A DNA stretch of 64,000 nt from Oscillospiraceae bacterium (GTDB taxonomy: Bacteria; Bacillota; Clostridia; Oscillospirales; Ruminococcaceae). The DNA is taken from NCBI GenBank assembly GCA_024404875.1, contig JAKSPK010000008.1, forward strand, positions 1 to 64,000, written 5' to 3'. The stretch's first letter is position 1; the number at the start of each line of letters is the position of its first letter. The notes under the pieces are model-generated. The model ran no database searches and was not told the DNA's origin. It saw nothing but the letters and a program-made list of their open reading frames with translations. This document shows, piece after piece, positions 35,755 to 44,174 of this stretch. The translations under genes were made by a program, and so were the position numbers.

Positions 35755-36285
35755 TTATTCAGCGGATTCGTTGTTATGCGGTTCCCAGCGAAAGCCGAGT
35801 GTCCGCGGCATATGCTTTGTCAGGTAGAGCAGAATGTCGTCATTCGGTGTCCAGACCAGGCGTGTCTGTCCGAGCTCCGGATGGTCAAAATCAGCATAAA
35901 AAGCAGTCCCGTTCTGTGCAGTGCAGGCGAGGACAAGTGTCATGGAAGGTGAGGGCTGCGGTGCTTCGCGCAGGTTGCCGAAGGCCGTGAATTTCATGGT
36001 GGAAATGCTTATCATCGGCTTGCGTCGGCTTTCTGCGAGAATCTTTGTGACCTCCAGCTCGTCGCCGGAGATGATGTACTCATATTCGATACGGTTCTGC
36101 GTCCACAGATACCATGTTCCGAAGCCGGCGATCAGCGCAGGCAGCAGCAGAATAAAGTGACCGGTCAGTAGTGCACCGACCATGACGATCGCCGTCAGCA
36201 CGGAGCCGCCGATGAGAATGCCTGCCTTTTTGCCTTGATTGTCGAGTCTGGGAACGATAAGCTCCCGATAATCTGAACCGAGCAT
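35755..36285 (-). CDS. Two-TM membrane protein with cytosolic domain, function unknown
   Basis: 176 residues. Two adjacent hydrophobic segments at about 22-60 (AGILIGGSVLTAIVMVGALL), then a soluble domain (IEYEYIISGDELEVTKI) reminiscent of PH-like or DUF6106-type proteins in Clostridia; this family guess is from memory and uncertain. Between the diguanylate cyclase (24 nt) and nnr (17 nt). Confidence 0.7.
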   Translation of the reverse strand: MLGSDYRELIVPRLDNQGKKAGILIGGSVLTAIVMVGALLTGHFILLLPALIAGFGTWYLWTQNRIEYEYIISGDELEVTKILAESRRKPMISISTMKFTAFGNLREAPQPSPSMTLVLACTAQNGTAFYADFDHPELGQTRLVWTPNDDILLYLTKHMPRTLGFRWEPHNNESAE

Positions 36286-36309
36286 AATTTAATCCTTTTC
36301 TGTGAGATT

Positions 36310-37752
36310 TCAGGTGTCTGCCTGTGCGGCGCGTTCCTGATCGTGGAATGCTTTTTTGCGTTTATACATGAGCTGATCGGCACGGTCAAAGAGATCGACG
36401 GAGGTTTCGTGACTGTCGTATTCCGCCGTGCCGTAGCTGAAGGAGACCATTTCGTCCATGAATTCATAGCTGATTGCTGAGAATTCATCAAGCGCATATT
36501 GCATGATTTCCTCCGCCTGCTGATAGCCGCAGTGGAAGATCACAGCAAATTCCTCGCCGCCGTAACGGAACACATCACCGTGCTGTCCGCAGGTCTGATA
36601 CAGCGTATCGGCGAGCGTGGTCAGGACAATATCACCGTTTGAGTGACCGTAGGTATCATTGATCAGCTTGAAGCTGTTGATATCCGCGATCGAGACGCAA
36701 TACGGCTGCTTTGTCCGCTTCGATTCCGCCATCGCATCGTCGAGCATCGGATAAAAGCTTGCGTGATTGAGCAGACCGGTCATCGCATCGCGGTTGAGAC
36801 GCGCACGGATCTCGGTGATATCGTCAAAGGTCAGAAGCTTGCCGTTATGTCCCTCGCCGTTGCTCCATTCAGTGATCTTTCTTTGGTAGGAAGCGGATCC
36901 GACCTGTATGGATGCGAATTCCTCAGAGCAGAGCTGCTTCAGGTCAAGCTTATGCGTGCGGACGAGCGGCGTACCGAGCGCGGGAATGATCTGCACGGCT
37001 TTGCGGTTTGCATAGATTAGACGGTTGTCACCGTCCAGGAAGATCAGGCCGGTCGCCATATTTTGCAGCATGCCCTCTTTGTTGAGAAGACCGTAGCGGA
37101 AGATTGAGAATGTGACGCAGAGTGCGCCGACCATGATGCCGATCGTGCTGATGTCAAAGCCCTTTGTCCAGCCGGCGAGATAGACCATCAGTGATAAAAA
37201 GGGGATAATGTTCGCTAAAATCAGGATCGTATTGTTATTCTTCTCGCGTCTGCGCAATCGCGGCCGCTGATAGAGACAGAAGCTAATATGGATCATCGCG
37301 AGCAATGTATTATACGCGACATACGCATGATATGCAGGGCCGGGGATAACGAGCAGCAAACCGTCCGGGCCGAGGCTGATATCCTGATAATAAAGTCCGC
37401 TGCGTTCACAGGTAAAGACAAGATATAGCGTGATGATTGGTACAAGATATATGAAAGTCTGCCAAAGCTTCGGGACCTTGACTTCATAGAACCGCACTGC
37501 CAGCATCAGCAGCAGCGGATTGACAAAGACCTTGCCGATATAGCCGAATTTCACCGCGTCGATCTTCGCGGCGAGGCCGGGCGTTTGCAGCTCGACATAA
37601 TAGGAGATCATTGTCAGGATCGCACAGAACAATCCCAGTACGGCATATTCGCGCAGCGATGTCTCATGCGTATCCATCAAAATCATAATGACTGCAGCGC
37701 CGGTCATCGCAAGACCGATAATCAGCGTCACAGACATCACTGTCATTGCCAA
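36310..37752 (-). CDS. Membrane diguanylate cyclase (7TM sensor, PAS-like, GGDEF)
   Basis: 480 residues. Seven or eight hydrophobic segments fill about 1-215, like the histidine-kinase 7TM sensor module. A PAS-like region (ATGLIFLDGDNRLIYANRKA) follows, then a GGDEF domain from about 320 with DAMTGLLNHASF and an intact RYGGEEFAVIF active loop, so c-di-GMP synthesis is expected. Start chosen as TTG 37752, with AGGAGG at 7 nt; ATG 37746 would be 13 nt away. First gene of the unit running to the lipoprotein. Confidence 0.9.
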   Translation of the reverse strand: MAMTVMSVTLIIGLAMTGAAVIMILMDTHETSLREYAVLGLFCAILTMISYYVELQTPGLAAKIDAVKFGYIGKVFVNPLLLMLAVRFYEVKVPKLWQTFIYLVPIITLYLVFTCERSGLYYQDISLGPDGLLLVIPGPAYHAYVAYNTLLAMIHISFCLYQRPRLRRREKNNNTILILANIIPFLSLMVYLAGWTKGFDISTIGIMVGALCVTFSIFRYGLLNKEGMLQNMATGLIFLDGDNRLIYANRKAVQIIPALGTPLVRTHKLDLKQLCSEEFASIQVGSASYQRKITEWSNGEGHNGKLLTFDDITEIRARLNRDAMTGLLNHASFYPMLDDAMAESKRTKQPYCVSIADINSFKLINDTYGHSNGDIVLTTLADTLYQTCGQHGDVFRYGGEEFAVIFHCGYQQAEEIMQYALDEFSAISYEFMDEMVSFSYGTAEYDSHETSVDLFDRADQLMYKRKKAFHDQERAAQADT

Positions 37753-37792
37753 GTATCTCCCTCCTTTTTTCGTGTTGCTGTATACTATCTAT

Positions 37793-37821
37793 ATCATACC
37801 ACAGTTTCAGCAAAAAGTCAA
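37793..37821 (-). promoter_or_regulatory. Promoter of the diguanylate cyclase unit
   Basis: Minus strand TTGACT (37821-37816), 17-nt spacer, TATGAT (37798-37793), about 40 nt before the start. Confidence 0.75.
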
Positions 37822-38002
37822 CGAATCAGCGTGTATTTTTCACTGCTGCCGTGTCTTCGGCGGATTGGCAGCAGGAACTATCGCATCAGCCTCACAGCGA
37901 ATTGAGCGGGAGTCTCATTATAAAAGCATCGCAGGTACATTTTCAGCAATGCACTTTCCGTGTATTGGTGATGATATGTCATAAATCCGGTCGTTTCGGC
38001 TA

Positions 38003-38030
38003 TTGAAAATCGTTCAGATATCTGTATAAT
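38003..38030 (+). promoter_or_regulatory. PL10 gene promoter
   Basis: TTGAAA (38003-38008), 16-nt spacer, TATAAT (38025-38030), about 45 nt before the start. Confidence 0.7.
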
Positions 38031-38075
38031 GAGTATGAAGGGTATGTACGGTACCCGAATGAAATGGGGGATTAT

Positions 38076-40007
38076 ATGAAAATTTATCAGAAAAAAATCG
38101 CGGCCGTGCTGAGCGGAATGATGCTGCTTGCAGGGACAGTTTCACTCATGCCGGAAAACCGCGTATTTCCGTCCATCAGCATGACGGTTTCCGCAGCGGA
38201 GGAGGATCTGCCGTGGTCAACCTATCTCAAAAAATCAGCGGACTGGTTTGGTACATCCGAAGCGACAAAGGTCGCGGATCAGTGCATCCAGTTTCAGGTT
38301 GCGAATGAGGGCGGCTGGCAGAAGGGTATGCTGACCTCGCACACCGGAGACTGGGCACATTCGACGATCGACAACGATGCAACGACCTCGCAGATCCGCT
38401 TTTTGATGCGAACTTACAATGCGACCAGGCAGCAGAAATATCTTGACTGCGCGATGCGCGGTGTTGAATGTTTGTTCAAAATGCAGTACAGCAACGGCGG
38501 CTGGATGCAGTGCCTCAATACGCCCGGTACTTATCATGCGCACATTACGCTGAATGATGCCGCATATGTTCATGTGCTGGAGATCATGAACGAGATGTCG
38601 AAGAAATCCGGCGACTTTACGGCGGTCAGCGATGCTTATGCACAGAAGGCGGCGGCATCGCTCGAAAAGGGAATTCAATGTCTGCTGGATATGCAGATAA
38701 CTGTCGGCGGCCGGAAAACTGCATGGTGCCAGCAGCATGACGAAAAGACGCTTGCACCGGCATCTGCTCGCGCATATGAGCTGCCGTCGATCTGCACGAG
38801 TGAAAGCGCGGGCATTATCACCTTCCTTTATAACTACGCTAAGGCCAACCCCGGCCGAAAGGACATTGTCCGCTCGGTGAACGCGGCGATCGAATGGTTC
38901 CGGAAGGTTACGCTATATGGTATTAAATTCGTCCAGCAGGGCGATGACAAGGTCGTCGTGCAGGATGCAAATGCGGATCCGCTCTGGGCGCGGTTCTATA
39001 CGCTTGATACCGAGGTGCCGATGTTTTCCGACCGCGACAGCAAAGTCTATTACGATGTTGCGCAGATCAGTCAGGAGCGCAGAACCGGCTATGCATGGTA
39101 CGGCAACTGGGGCAGGAATATCATCAAGCTTGACCTGCTGCCGGATGACGGCGGAGATGCGGAAGTATCGGATCCGGTCAATATCTACAACGGACAGCTG
39201 ATTGCACAGCTGAAGGTGCTGGATTCTGCACACTGCGCGAATTGGAACATTGAGCAGAATCTGCAAAACGGCAGCGCGATCTTCGGAGACCGGGCATACA
39301 CCTTTGAAAGCCTGCCGGATTCACTCAAGGGTGCGGAGTACATTCGGACAGCCTGCGATTCCAAGAGCGTATCCGGAAATCTGGCAGAGCTGACAGCCGC
39401 ACAGGATCTTTCGCTCATCATCATGCCGGATGTGCGTATGGTCAAATATTTAGCTGAGAACAATATCTCCCCGAACTGGCTTGATGAGTATACGAGGATG
39501 GACACAAAGGCATTCAGTTCGAATGGAGAGGAATTTGCATGTTATAGGCGCGATGTGAAGGCGGGCGAAACGATCACACTCGGCAGCAATATGACTGCGC
39601 AGAACTGCGTATGCTATTGTGCAGCGGTGGTGCCGATGCTGCAGGAGGAGACCACGACCGCCGTTGTCACCACGACAACAACAACCATCACCACCACGAC
39701 AACAACGGTCGTGACAACGACTGAGAAAGCCTCTGAAACGACTACCGCAACGACTGCGGCAGTTGTGAAGCGGACAATGCCGGGTGATGCGGACTGCTCC
39801 GGTGAAGTCGATGTATCCGATGCAGTGCTGCTGGCGCGGTATCTCGCGGAGGATGACAGCGCAGTCATCACTTCTGAGGGAAAACTGAACGCGGATTGTG
39901 ACGGTGTGCTTGGGTTGACCAATGATGACGGAATTGCAATTTTGCAATTTATTGCAAAAATCATTCAGGAATTTCCGGACTTTGTGCAGATTGTTGAAAT
40001 TCACTGA
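38076..40007 (+). CDS. Cellulosomal pectate lyase PL10 with accessory module and dockerin
   Basis: 643 residues from ATG 38076 (TGGGGGA at 6 nt). Signal peptide about 1-42 (KKIAAVLSGMMLLAGTVSLM, then TVSAAEE). PL10 pectate lyase domain about 45-360, with DNDATTSQIRFL, NGGWMQCLN, LNDAAYVHVL and RTGYAWYGNWG. An unassigned module about 368-520 comes next, then a Thr/Val-rich linker (about 521-567), and a dockerin at about 569-640 (GDADCSGEVDVSD, ADCDGVLGLTNDD). Would cleave polygalacturonate by beta-elimination on the cell surface. Confidence 0.9.
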   Translation: MKIYQKKIAAVLSGMMLLAGTVSLMPENRVFPSISMTVSAAEEDLPWSTYLKKSADWFGTSEATKVADQCIQFQVANEGGWQKGMLTSHTGDWAHSTIDNDATTSQIRFLMRTYNATRQQKYLDCAMRGVECLFKMQYSNGGWMQCLNTPGTYHAHITLNDAAYVHVLEIMNEMSKKSGDFTAVSDAYAQKAAASLEKGIQCLLDMQITVGGRKTAWCQQHDEKTLAPASARAYELPSICTSESAGIITFLYNYAKANPGRKDIVRSVNAAIEWFRKVTLYGIKFVQQGDDKVVVQDANADPLWARFYTLDTEVPMFSDRDSKVYYDVAQISQERRTGYAWYGNWGRNIIKLDLLPDDGGDAEVSDPVNIYNGQLIAQLKVLDSAHCANWNIEQNLQNGSAIFGDRAYTFESLPDSLKGAEYIRTACDSKSVSGNLAELTAAQDLSLIIMPDVRMVKYLAENNISPNWLDEYTRMDTKAFSSNGEEFACYRRDVKAGETITLGSNMTAQNCVCYCAAVVPMLQEETTTAVVTTTTTTITTTTTTVVTTTEKASETTTATTAAVVKRTMPGDADCSGEVDVSDAVLLARYLAEDDSAVITSEGKLNADCDGVLGLTNDDGIAILQFIAKIIQEFPDFVQIVEIH

Positions 40008-40013
40008 GCCGGC

Positions 40014-40042
40014 TTGACAATTCAGCCGGAATCAGGTATACT
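40014..40042 (+). promoter_or_regulatory. infC operon promoter
   Basis: TTGACA (40014-40019), 17-nt spacer, TATACT (40037-40042), starting 7 nt after the PL10 stop codon. Confidence 0.85.
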
Positions 40043-40049
40043 TGTATAG

Positions 40050-40204
40050 GATTGCAAGCGGAACCAGCCGGTTCTCACCGTCAGCATGAAGCAAAACGGT
40101 AATCTGGATCATGGAAATAACGATCGCTTTTAGCGGTATTCTGAACATGAGCAGAGAGAGCAGCGCGGGTCATCCGGATGCTCTCTCTGTTTTATTTTTT
40201 TAGT
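40050..40204 (+). ncRNA. L20-type leader with attenuator
   Basis: The roughly 150-nt leader of infC-rpmI-rplT ends in a strong intrinsic terminator, CAGAGAGAGCA (40152-40162) pairing with TGCTCTCTCTG (40179-40189) and followed by TTTTATTTTTTT, before infC. In Firmicutes excess L20 binds such leaders and causes premature termination. Assignment rests on position and the terminator; the L20-binding fold was not checked. Confidence 0.7.
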
Positions 40205-40228
40205 GATCATGAATGGAGGTGCTTTGCC

Positions 40229-40858
40229 ATTAGCAAGCAGGAACTGCAAATCAATGAGGAGATCCGTGACCGCGAGGTGCTGGTGATCGACGCGGACGGC
40301 GAGAAAAAGGGTGTGATGTCCGCAAAGGACGCACAGAAGCTCGCATACGATCAGAATCTCGATCTGGTCAAGATCGCGCCGCAGGCGACACCGCCTGTCT
40401 GCCGCATCATGGATTACGGCAAGTATTGCTTTGAACAGCAGAAGCGCGAAAAGGAAGCACGGAAGAATCAGCGTGTCGTTGAGATCAAGGAGATCAGAAT
40501 GTTCTCTGCGATTGATACCCACGATTTTGAAACCAAGGTCGCACAGGGCAAGAAATTCCTTCAGGGCGGCGACAAACTCAAGGTTTCGGTACGGTTCCGC
40601 AAGCGTGCGATTGCACATCCGCATCTCGGCGAGGAGCTGCTTGAGAAATACCGCGAGGGGCTCGGAGATATCGCTGCCGTCGATAAGCCGCCGAAAATGG
40701 AGGGCAGGGCGATTGTGATGTTTGTTTCTCCGAAGCAGATGAAGCCCGAAAAGGGCGACAAGGGTGCCAAGAAGCAGAAGCAGCAGGCATCTGAGGTAAA
40801 GACACAAGCTGCAGCGGAGGCTCCCGCAGCAGAGGGAAAGACAGAACAGGAAGCATAA
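40229..40858 (+). CDS. infC: Translation initiation factor IF-3, ATT start
   Basis: Binds the 30S subunit and checks start-codon pairing. 209 residues beginning SKQELQINEEIRD; PPVCRIMDYGKY and the C-terminal domain are full length. There is no ATG, GTG or TTG at the correct place: GGAGG (40215-40219) is 9 nt before an ATT codon. ATT starts are typical of infC and allow autoregulation, because IF-3 rejects non-canonical starts. About 35 extra Lys/Gln/Ala/Glu-rich residues extend the C-terminus beyond the family norm. Confidence 0.95.
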   Translation: MSKQELQINEEIRDREVLVIDADGEKKGVMSAKDAQKLAYDQNLDLVKIAPQATPPVCRIMDYGKYCFEQQKREKEARKNQRVVEIKEIRMFSAIDTHDFETKVAQGKKFLQGGDKLKVSVRFRKRAIAHPHLGEELLEKYREGLGDIAAVDKPPKMEGRAIVMFVSPKQMKPEKGDKGAKKQKQQASEVKTQAAAEAPAAEGKTEQEA

Positions 40859-40938
40859 TGTGATATGCAGCGCGAACTGATGCAGCATCAGCTGTGCGGC
40901 GCGATCATATACAAAGAAAATTCAAGGAGGACGAATCC

Positions 40939-41157
40939 ATGGCAGCCGTTAAGGTTAAGAAAGTTAAGGTTAAGACGCACTCCGGTGCAAAGAAGCGTTT
41001 CCAGGTCACCGGCACCGGAAAGGTTAAGTTCCAGCACGCATATAAGCGTCATCGTCTCGTCTCTAAGGATCGCAAGGTCAAGCGCATTGCGAGAAACGCA
41101 GGCGTGGCCGGCAGTGCAAATGCACCGACGATCCGCGAGATGGTTCCGTACAAGTAA
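40939..41157 (+). CDS. rpmI: Ribosomal protein bL35
   Basis: 72 residues, slightly longer than the typical 65. [20 protein letters not shown] is the family signature. ATG 40939 has AAGGAGG 8 nt upstream. Between infC and rplT in the universal order. Confidence 0.96.
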   Translation: MAAVKVKKVKVKTHSGAKKRFQVTGTGKVKFQHAYKRHRLVSKDRKVKRIARNAGVAGSANAPTIREMVPYK

Positions 41158-41234
41158 TCCGGGACCGCAGCAAATCGAATTGAACACGCGGCCGCTGCGG
41201 CGGCATGGAATGATTTTTACGGAGGTATAAGAAC

Positions 41235-41588
41235 ATGGCTCGTATTAAGGGCGCAATGATGACGCGCAAAAGAAGAAATAAGGTTCTGAAGCTCGCGAAG
41301 GGCTATTGGGGCAGCAAATCCAAGCATTTCAAGATGGCGAAGCAGGCCGTCATGAAGTCCGGTCAGTATGCATACATCGGCAGAAAGCAGAACAAGCGCT
41401 TCTTCCGCAGACTGTGGATCACCCGTATTTCTGCTGCATGCAAGCTGAACGGCATGAATTATTCCACATTCATGAACGGCTGCAATAAGGCTGGAATTAC
41501 GCTGAACCGCAAGATGCTCTCCGAGATTGCGATTCATGATCCTGCCGGCTTCACCGCAATCATTGAAAAGGCAAAGGCAGCACTGTAA
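41235..41588 (+). CDS. rplT: Ribosomal protein bL20
   Basis: 117 residues, family length. [16 protein letters not shown] and [20 protein letters not shown] are typical. Binds 23S rRNA early in 50S assembly and is the likely repressor acting on the leader at 40050-40204. GGAGG precedes the ATG; a terminator follows. Confidence 0.97.
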   Translation: MARIKGAMMTRKRRNKVLKLAKGYWGSKSKHFKMAKQAVMKSGQYAYIGRKQNKRFFRRLWITRISAACKLNGMNYSTFMNGCNKAGITLNRKMLSEIAIHDPAGFTAIIEKAKAAL

Positions 41589-41599
41589 TGCATGATATC

Positions 41600-41640
41600 A
41601 AACACGCTCTCTCGGAATCGTTAGAGCGTGTTTGTGTTTC
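41600..41640 (+). terminator. Terminator after rplT
   Basis: AAACACGCTCT (41600-41610) pairs with AGAGCGTGTTT (41623-41633), followed by GTGTTT. Confidence 0.85.
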
Positions 41641-41669
41641 TTATGAGGTTCCGGAAGGGAGGCGTGCGC

Positions 41670-42473
41670 ATGACGCAGAAGGCGATTCAGCAGGCAGGTG
41701 CAAACAATAAAACCGTGAAGCGATTTGCATCCCTCAACCGCAGCAGAGCGTTCCGCGAGAAAAACGGAATGTTCCCGCTGGAAGGCTTTCGCCTTGTCAG
41801 CGATGCCGTGCGGTCGGGAATCCGGCTCAGCGCGCTGCTCCTGACAGAGAATGCCGCAGAGCAGTACGGCGATTCGCTGCGGGATGCAGCACCCGAACAG
41901 CAGACCTTTTTGATTCCTGAATCTGCTGCAAAGGAGATCGCTGATACCGAGAACGCGCAGGGCGTTTTCGCGATCGCAGAAATGCTGCCGGAAACAGATA
42001 TCCTGCCGCAGACCGGCGACCGCTGTATGATGCTGCATCATGTGCAGGATCCTTCCAATCTCGGCGCGATCCTGCGGACGGCGGAGGCGCTCGGTACGGA
42101 CGGGCTGTATCTCTATCACTGCTGCGATCTCTACAATCCCAAGACGATCCGCAGCAGCATGGGCGCGCTGTTCCGCATTGCCGTGCGGCGGCTGCCTGAT
42201 ACAGAATGTTTTTTCGAGCAGTGCAGAGCGGTCGGTTTGCCGACCTGTGCCGCAGTTGTCGACAGGGATGCGCAGCTGCTTGGCAGCTTTGATTTTACGG
42301 GCGGCGCAGCTGTCCTGATCGGCAATGAGGGGAATGGGCTGCCGCAGGAAATCACGGCGGTTTGCTCAGATCGCCTGACGATTCCGATGTCGCCGGATTC
42401 CAATTCGCTGAATGCGGCGATGGCAGCGGGATTGTTTCTCTGGGAGATGCGCAGAGCATCAACGATAAAATAA
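41670..42473 (+). CDS. SpoU/TrmH-type RNA 2'-O-methyltransferase
   Basis: 267 residues from ATG 41670 (AAGGGAGGCG). An N-terminal substrate-binding domain (FREKNGMFPLEGFRLV) is followed by the SPOUT knot motifs: motif 1 HHVQDPSNLGAILRTAEALG, motif 2 LIGNEGNGLP and motif 3 IPMSPDSNSLNAAMAAG. Methylates a ribose in 23S rRNA or tRNA; the site is unknown. Follows rplT as in many Firmicutes; dprA begins 26 nt later. Confidence 0.92.
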   Translation: MTQKAIQQAGANNKTVKRFASLNRSRAFREKNGMFPLEGFRLVSDAVRSGIRLSALLLTENAAEQYGDSLRDAAPEQQTFLIPESAAKEIADTENAQGVFAIAEMLPETDILPQTGDRCMMLHHVQDPSNLGAILRTAEALGTDGLYLYHCCDLYNPKTIRSSMGALFRIAVRRLPDTECFFEQCRAVGLPTCAAVVDRDAQLLGSFDFTGGAAVLIGNEGNGLPQEITAVCSDRLTIPMSPDSNSLNAAMAAGLFLWEMRRASTIK

Positions 42474-42499
42474 TCCGACCGGAAAAGGACGGTGATCGC

Positions 42500-43795
42500 A
42501 TGGAGATTTGTCACGGCGAACAACCGGAAATGATGCGCTATTGGGTATGGCTCGCGCATGTATTCGGTGCGGCCAGCACAAAGCTGCTCTCTTTTCTGCC
42601 GGATGCCGAATCGCCGCAGGAGATCTACGAGGCAGTCTGCGGCAGCCGGAATGCAGATCTTTCACCGCAGCAGCGTACAGAAAGCCGGAAATATACACTT
42701 GACGATGCAGACAGGATTGTCCATTTCTGCCGCAGCAGCGGAATCGAACTGCTACCGATAAACAGCAGCCGCTATCCTGGTGTGCTGCGGAGCATACCGT
42801 CTCCGCCGGTGCTCCTGACAGCGTGCGGCAATCTGGAATTGCTTGAAAACCCGCTGAGCCTTGCGATCGTTGGCACAAGGCATCCCTCGCCTTATACAGA
42901 GCGCGTGACATCTGCAATGGTCGGTCCGCTTGCACAGCAGGGATTCACGATTGTCAGCGGCTTTGCAATCGGTGTGGACAGCATTGCGCATCGTGCCGCC
43001 CTTGATAACGGCGGCTCAACTATCGCCGTGCTGGGCTGCGGCATCAATGTTGATTATCCGCGCGGCAATGACGCTTTACGCAGTCGTATGATCAGCAGCG
43101 GCGCGGGTCTTCTGCTTTCGGAATATCTGCCGGGCACACAGGCGTATCCGGCGAATTTTCCGCGCAGAAACCGCATTCTCAGCGGCCTGAGTTATGCGAC
43201 AGCCGTTATGGAGGCGGCTATGCGCAGCGGTTCGCTTCTGACAGCGCAGTGTGCGGTTGAACAGGGACGCTATCTCTACTGCGTACCGCCCGCCGATCTG
43301 TTCGATGGCCGGTACAGCGGAGTGATCCCGCTTCTGCGGGATGGAGCGATCCCACTGATGAACTATAAGGATATCCTGCTTGCATTTTACAGCAAGGTGC
43401 CGCAATATATTTCATTGGACGATGCCGTTCAGCCGTCGAGAACGCTGCTCTTTGCGGAAGACAGAAAGCCGTCCGCAGCAGCAGATACGAAAAAGCCGAA
43501 GCCTGCTGTCAGGCCGGAAGAGTCCGATTCTGCGGAGATCCAACCGGAACCGCTGAAGACGGAAGCGCCTGTGCAGACAGTTCCGGAGGAAAAGGAAGCA
43601 CCGCTGCCGGATACGGAATCCGGCCAGGCGATTGTTTCTTATCTGCGGATACACGGCGATGTGTATGCGGATGATATCGCGGCAGCACTGGATATGGATC
43701 TTTCGCTGCTGCTGAGTGAACTGACAATTCTGGAGTTGGACGGATTTGTGGAATCGCTGTTCGGAAAGGTCTACCGCGCCGTCCCCACAGCGTAA
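42500..43795 (+). CDS. dprA: DNA processing protein DprA
   Basis: Loads RecA on incoming single-stranded DNA during transformation. 431 residues from ATG 42500. SAM-like N-terminus, Rossmann core with SLAIVGTRHPSPYTERV, GFTIVSGFAIGVDSIAHRAAL and FPRRNRILSGLS. A low-complexity Pro/Glu linker lies at about 330-375, then a C-terminal winged-helix domain (GDVYADDIAAALDMDLSLLL). Precedes topA, a common order, though separated by 380 nt. Confidence 0.94.
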   Translation: MEICHGEQPEMMRYWVWLAHVFGAASTKLLSFLPDAESPQEIYEAVCGSRNADLSPQQRTESRKYTLDDADRIVHFCRSSGIELLPINSSRYPGVLRSIPSPPVLLTACGNLELLENPLSLAIVGTRHPSPYTERVTSAMVGPLAQQGFTIVSGFAIGVDSIAHRAALDNGGSTIAVLGCGINVDYPRGNDALRSRMISSGAGLLLSEYLPGTQAYPANFPRRNRILSGLSYATAVMEAAMRSGSLLTAQCAVEQGRYLYCVPPADLFDGRYSGVIPLLRDGAIPLMNYKDILLAFYSKVPQYISLDDAVQPSRTLLFAEDRKPSAAADTKKPKPAVRPEESDSAEIQPEPLKTEAPVQTVPEEKEAPLPDTESGQAIVSYLRIHGDVYADDIAAALDMDLSLLLSELTILELDGFVESLFGKVYRAVPTA

Positions 43796-44174
43796 TGCGG
43801 ATTCCGAAACATAACCATAGACAAGGCAGCGACATGGAATATCGCCAGGCCTGGAAGATGACCGCAGTCCTGCTGACTGAGCGCAAGGACGGTTTGGTGC
43901 ACCATGGCGAAATTTCAGATGCCGGATGTCTATGGAACCACTGATTCAATTCTGCCTGACGGATTGGAATGCAATCTCATTGCATATTTTCCGTCATTTT
44001 GCACGGTGAATCTGAATGATCAGGCGTGCTTGACCGAAAGCAGACGGCTGCACCGGATTGAATCAGTGATTCCATGTGGAATTTTGAGGGATTCGTTTTG
44101 GCAATGCAATAAAGATGCGGATGCCCTCAGCGGAGGGCGGATCGGCGGAGGCGCCGAACGGGAAGGATAGAGAT
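43796..44174. other. Intergenic region with a long inverted repeat before topA
   Basis: About 380 nt without a supported gene. GGAACCACTGATTCAAT (43934-43950) and ATTGAATCAGTGATTCC (44057-44073) are inverted with one mismatch, 106 nt apart. This could fold into a large structure or be a remnant of a small mobile repeat. No clear sigma-A promoter was found for topA. Confidence 0.5.

Noticed and set aside
43904..44170. 88-residue frame before topA
   Set aside because: It runs through the inverted repeat, has no family resemblance and overlaps the topA ribosome site.
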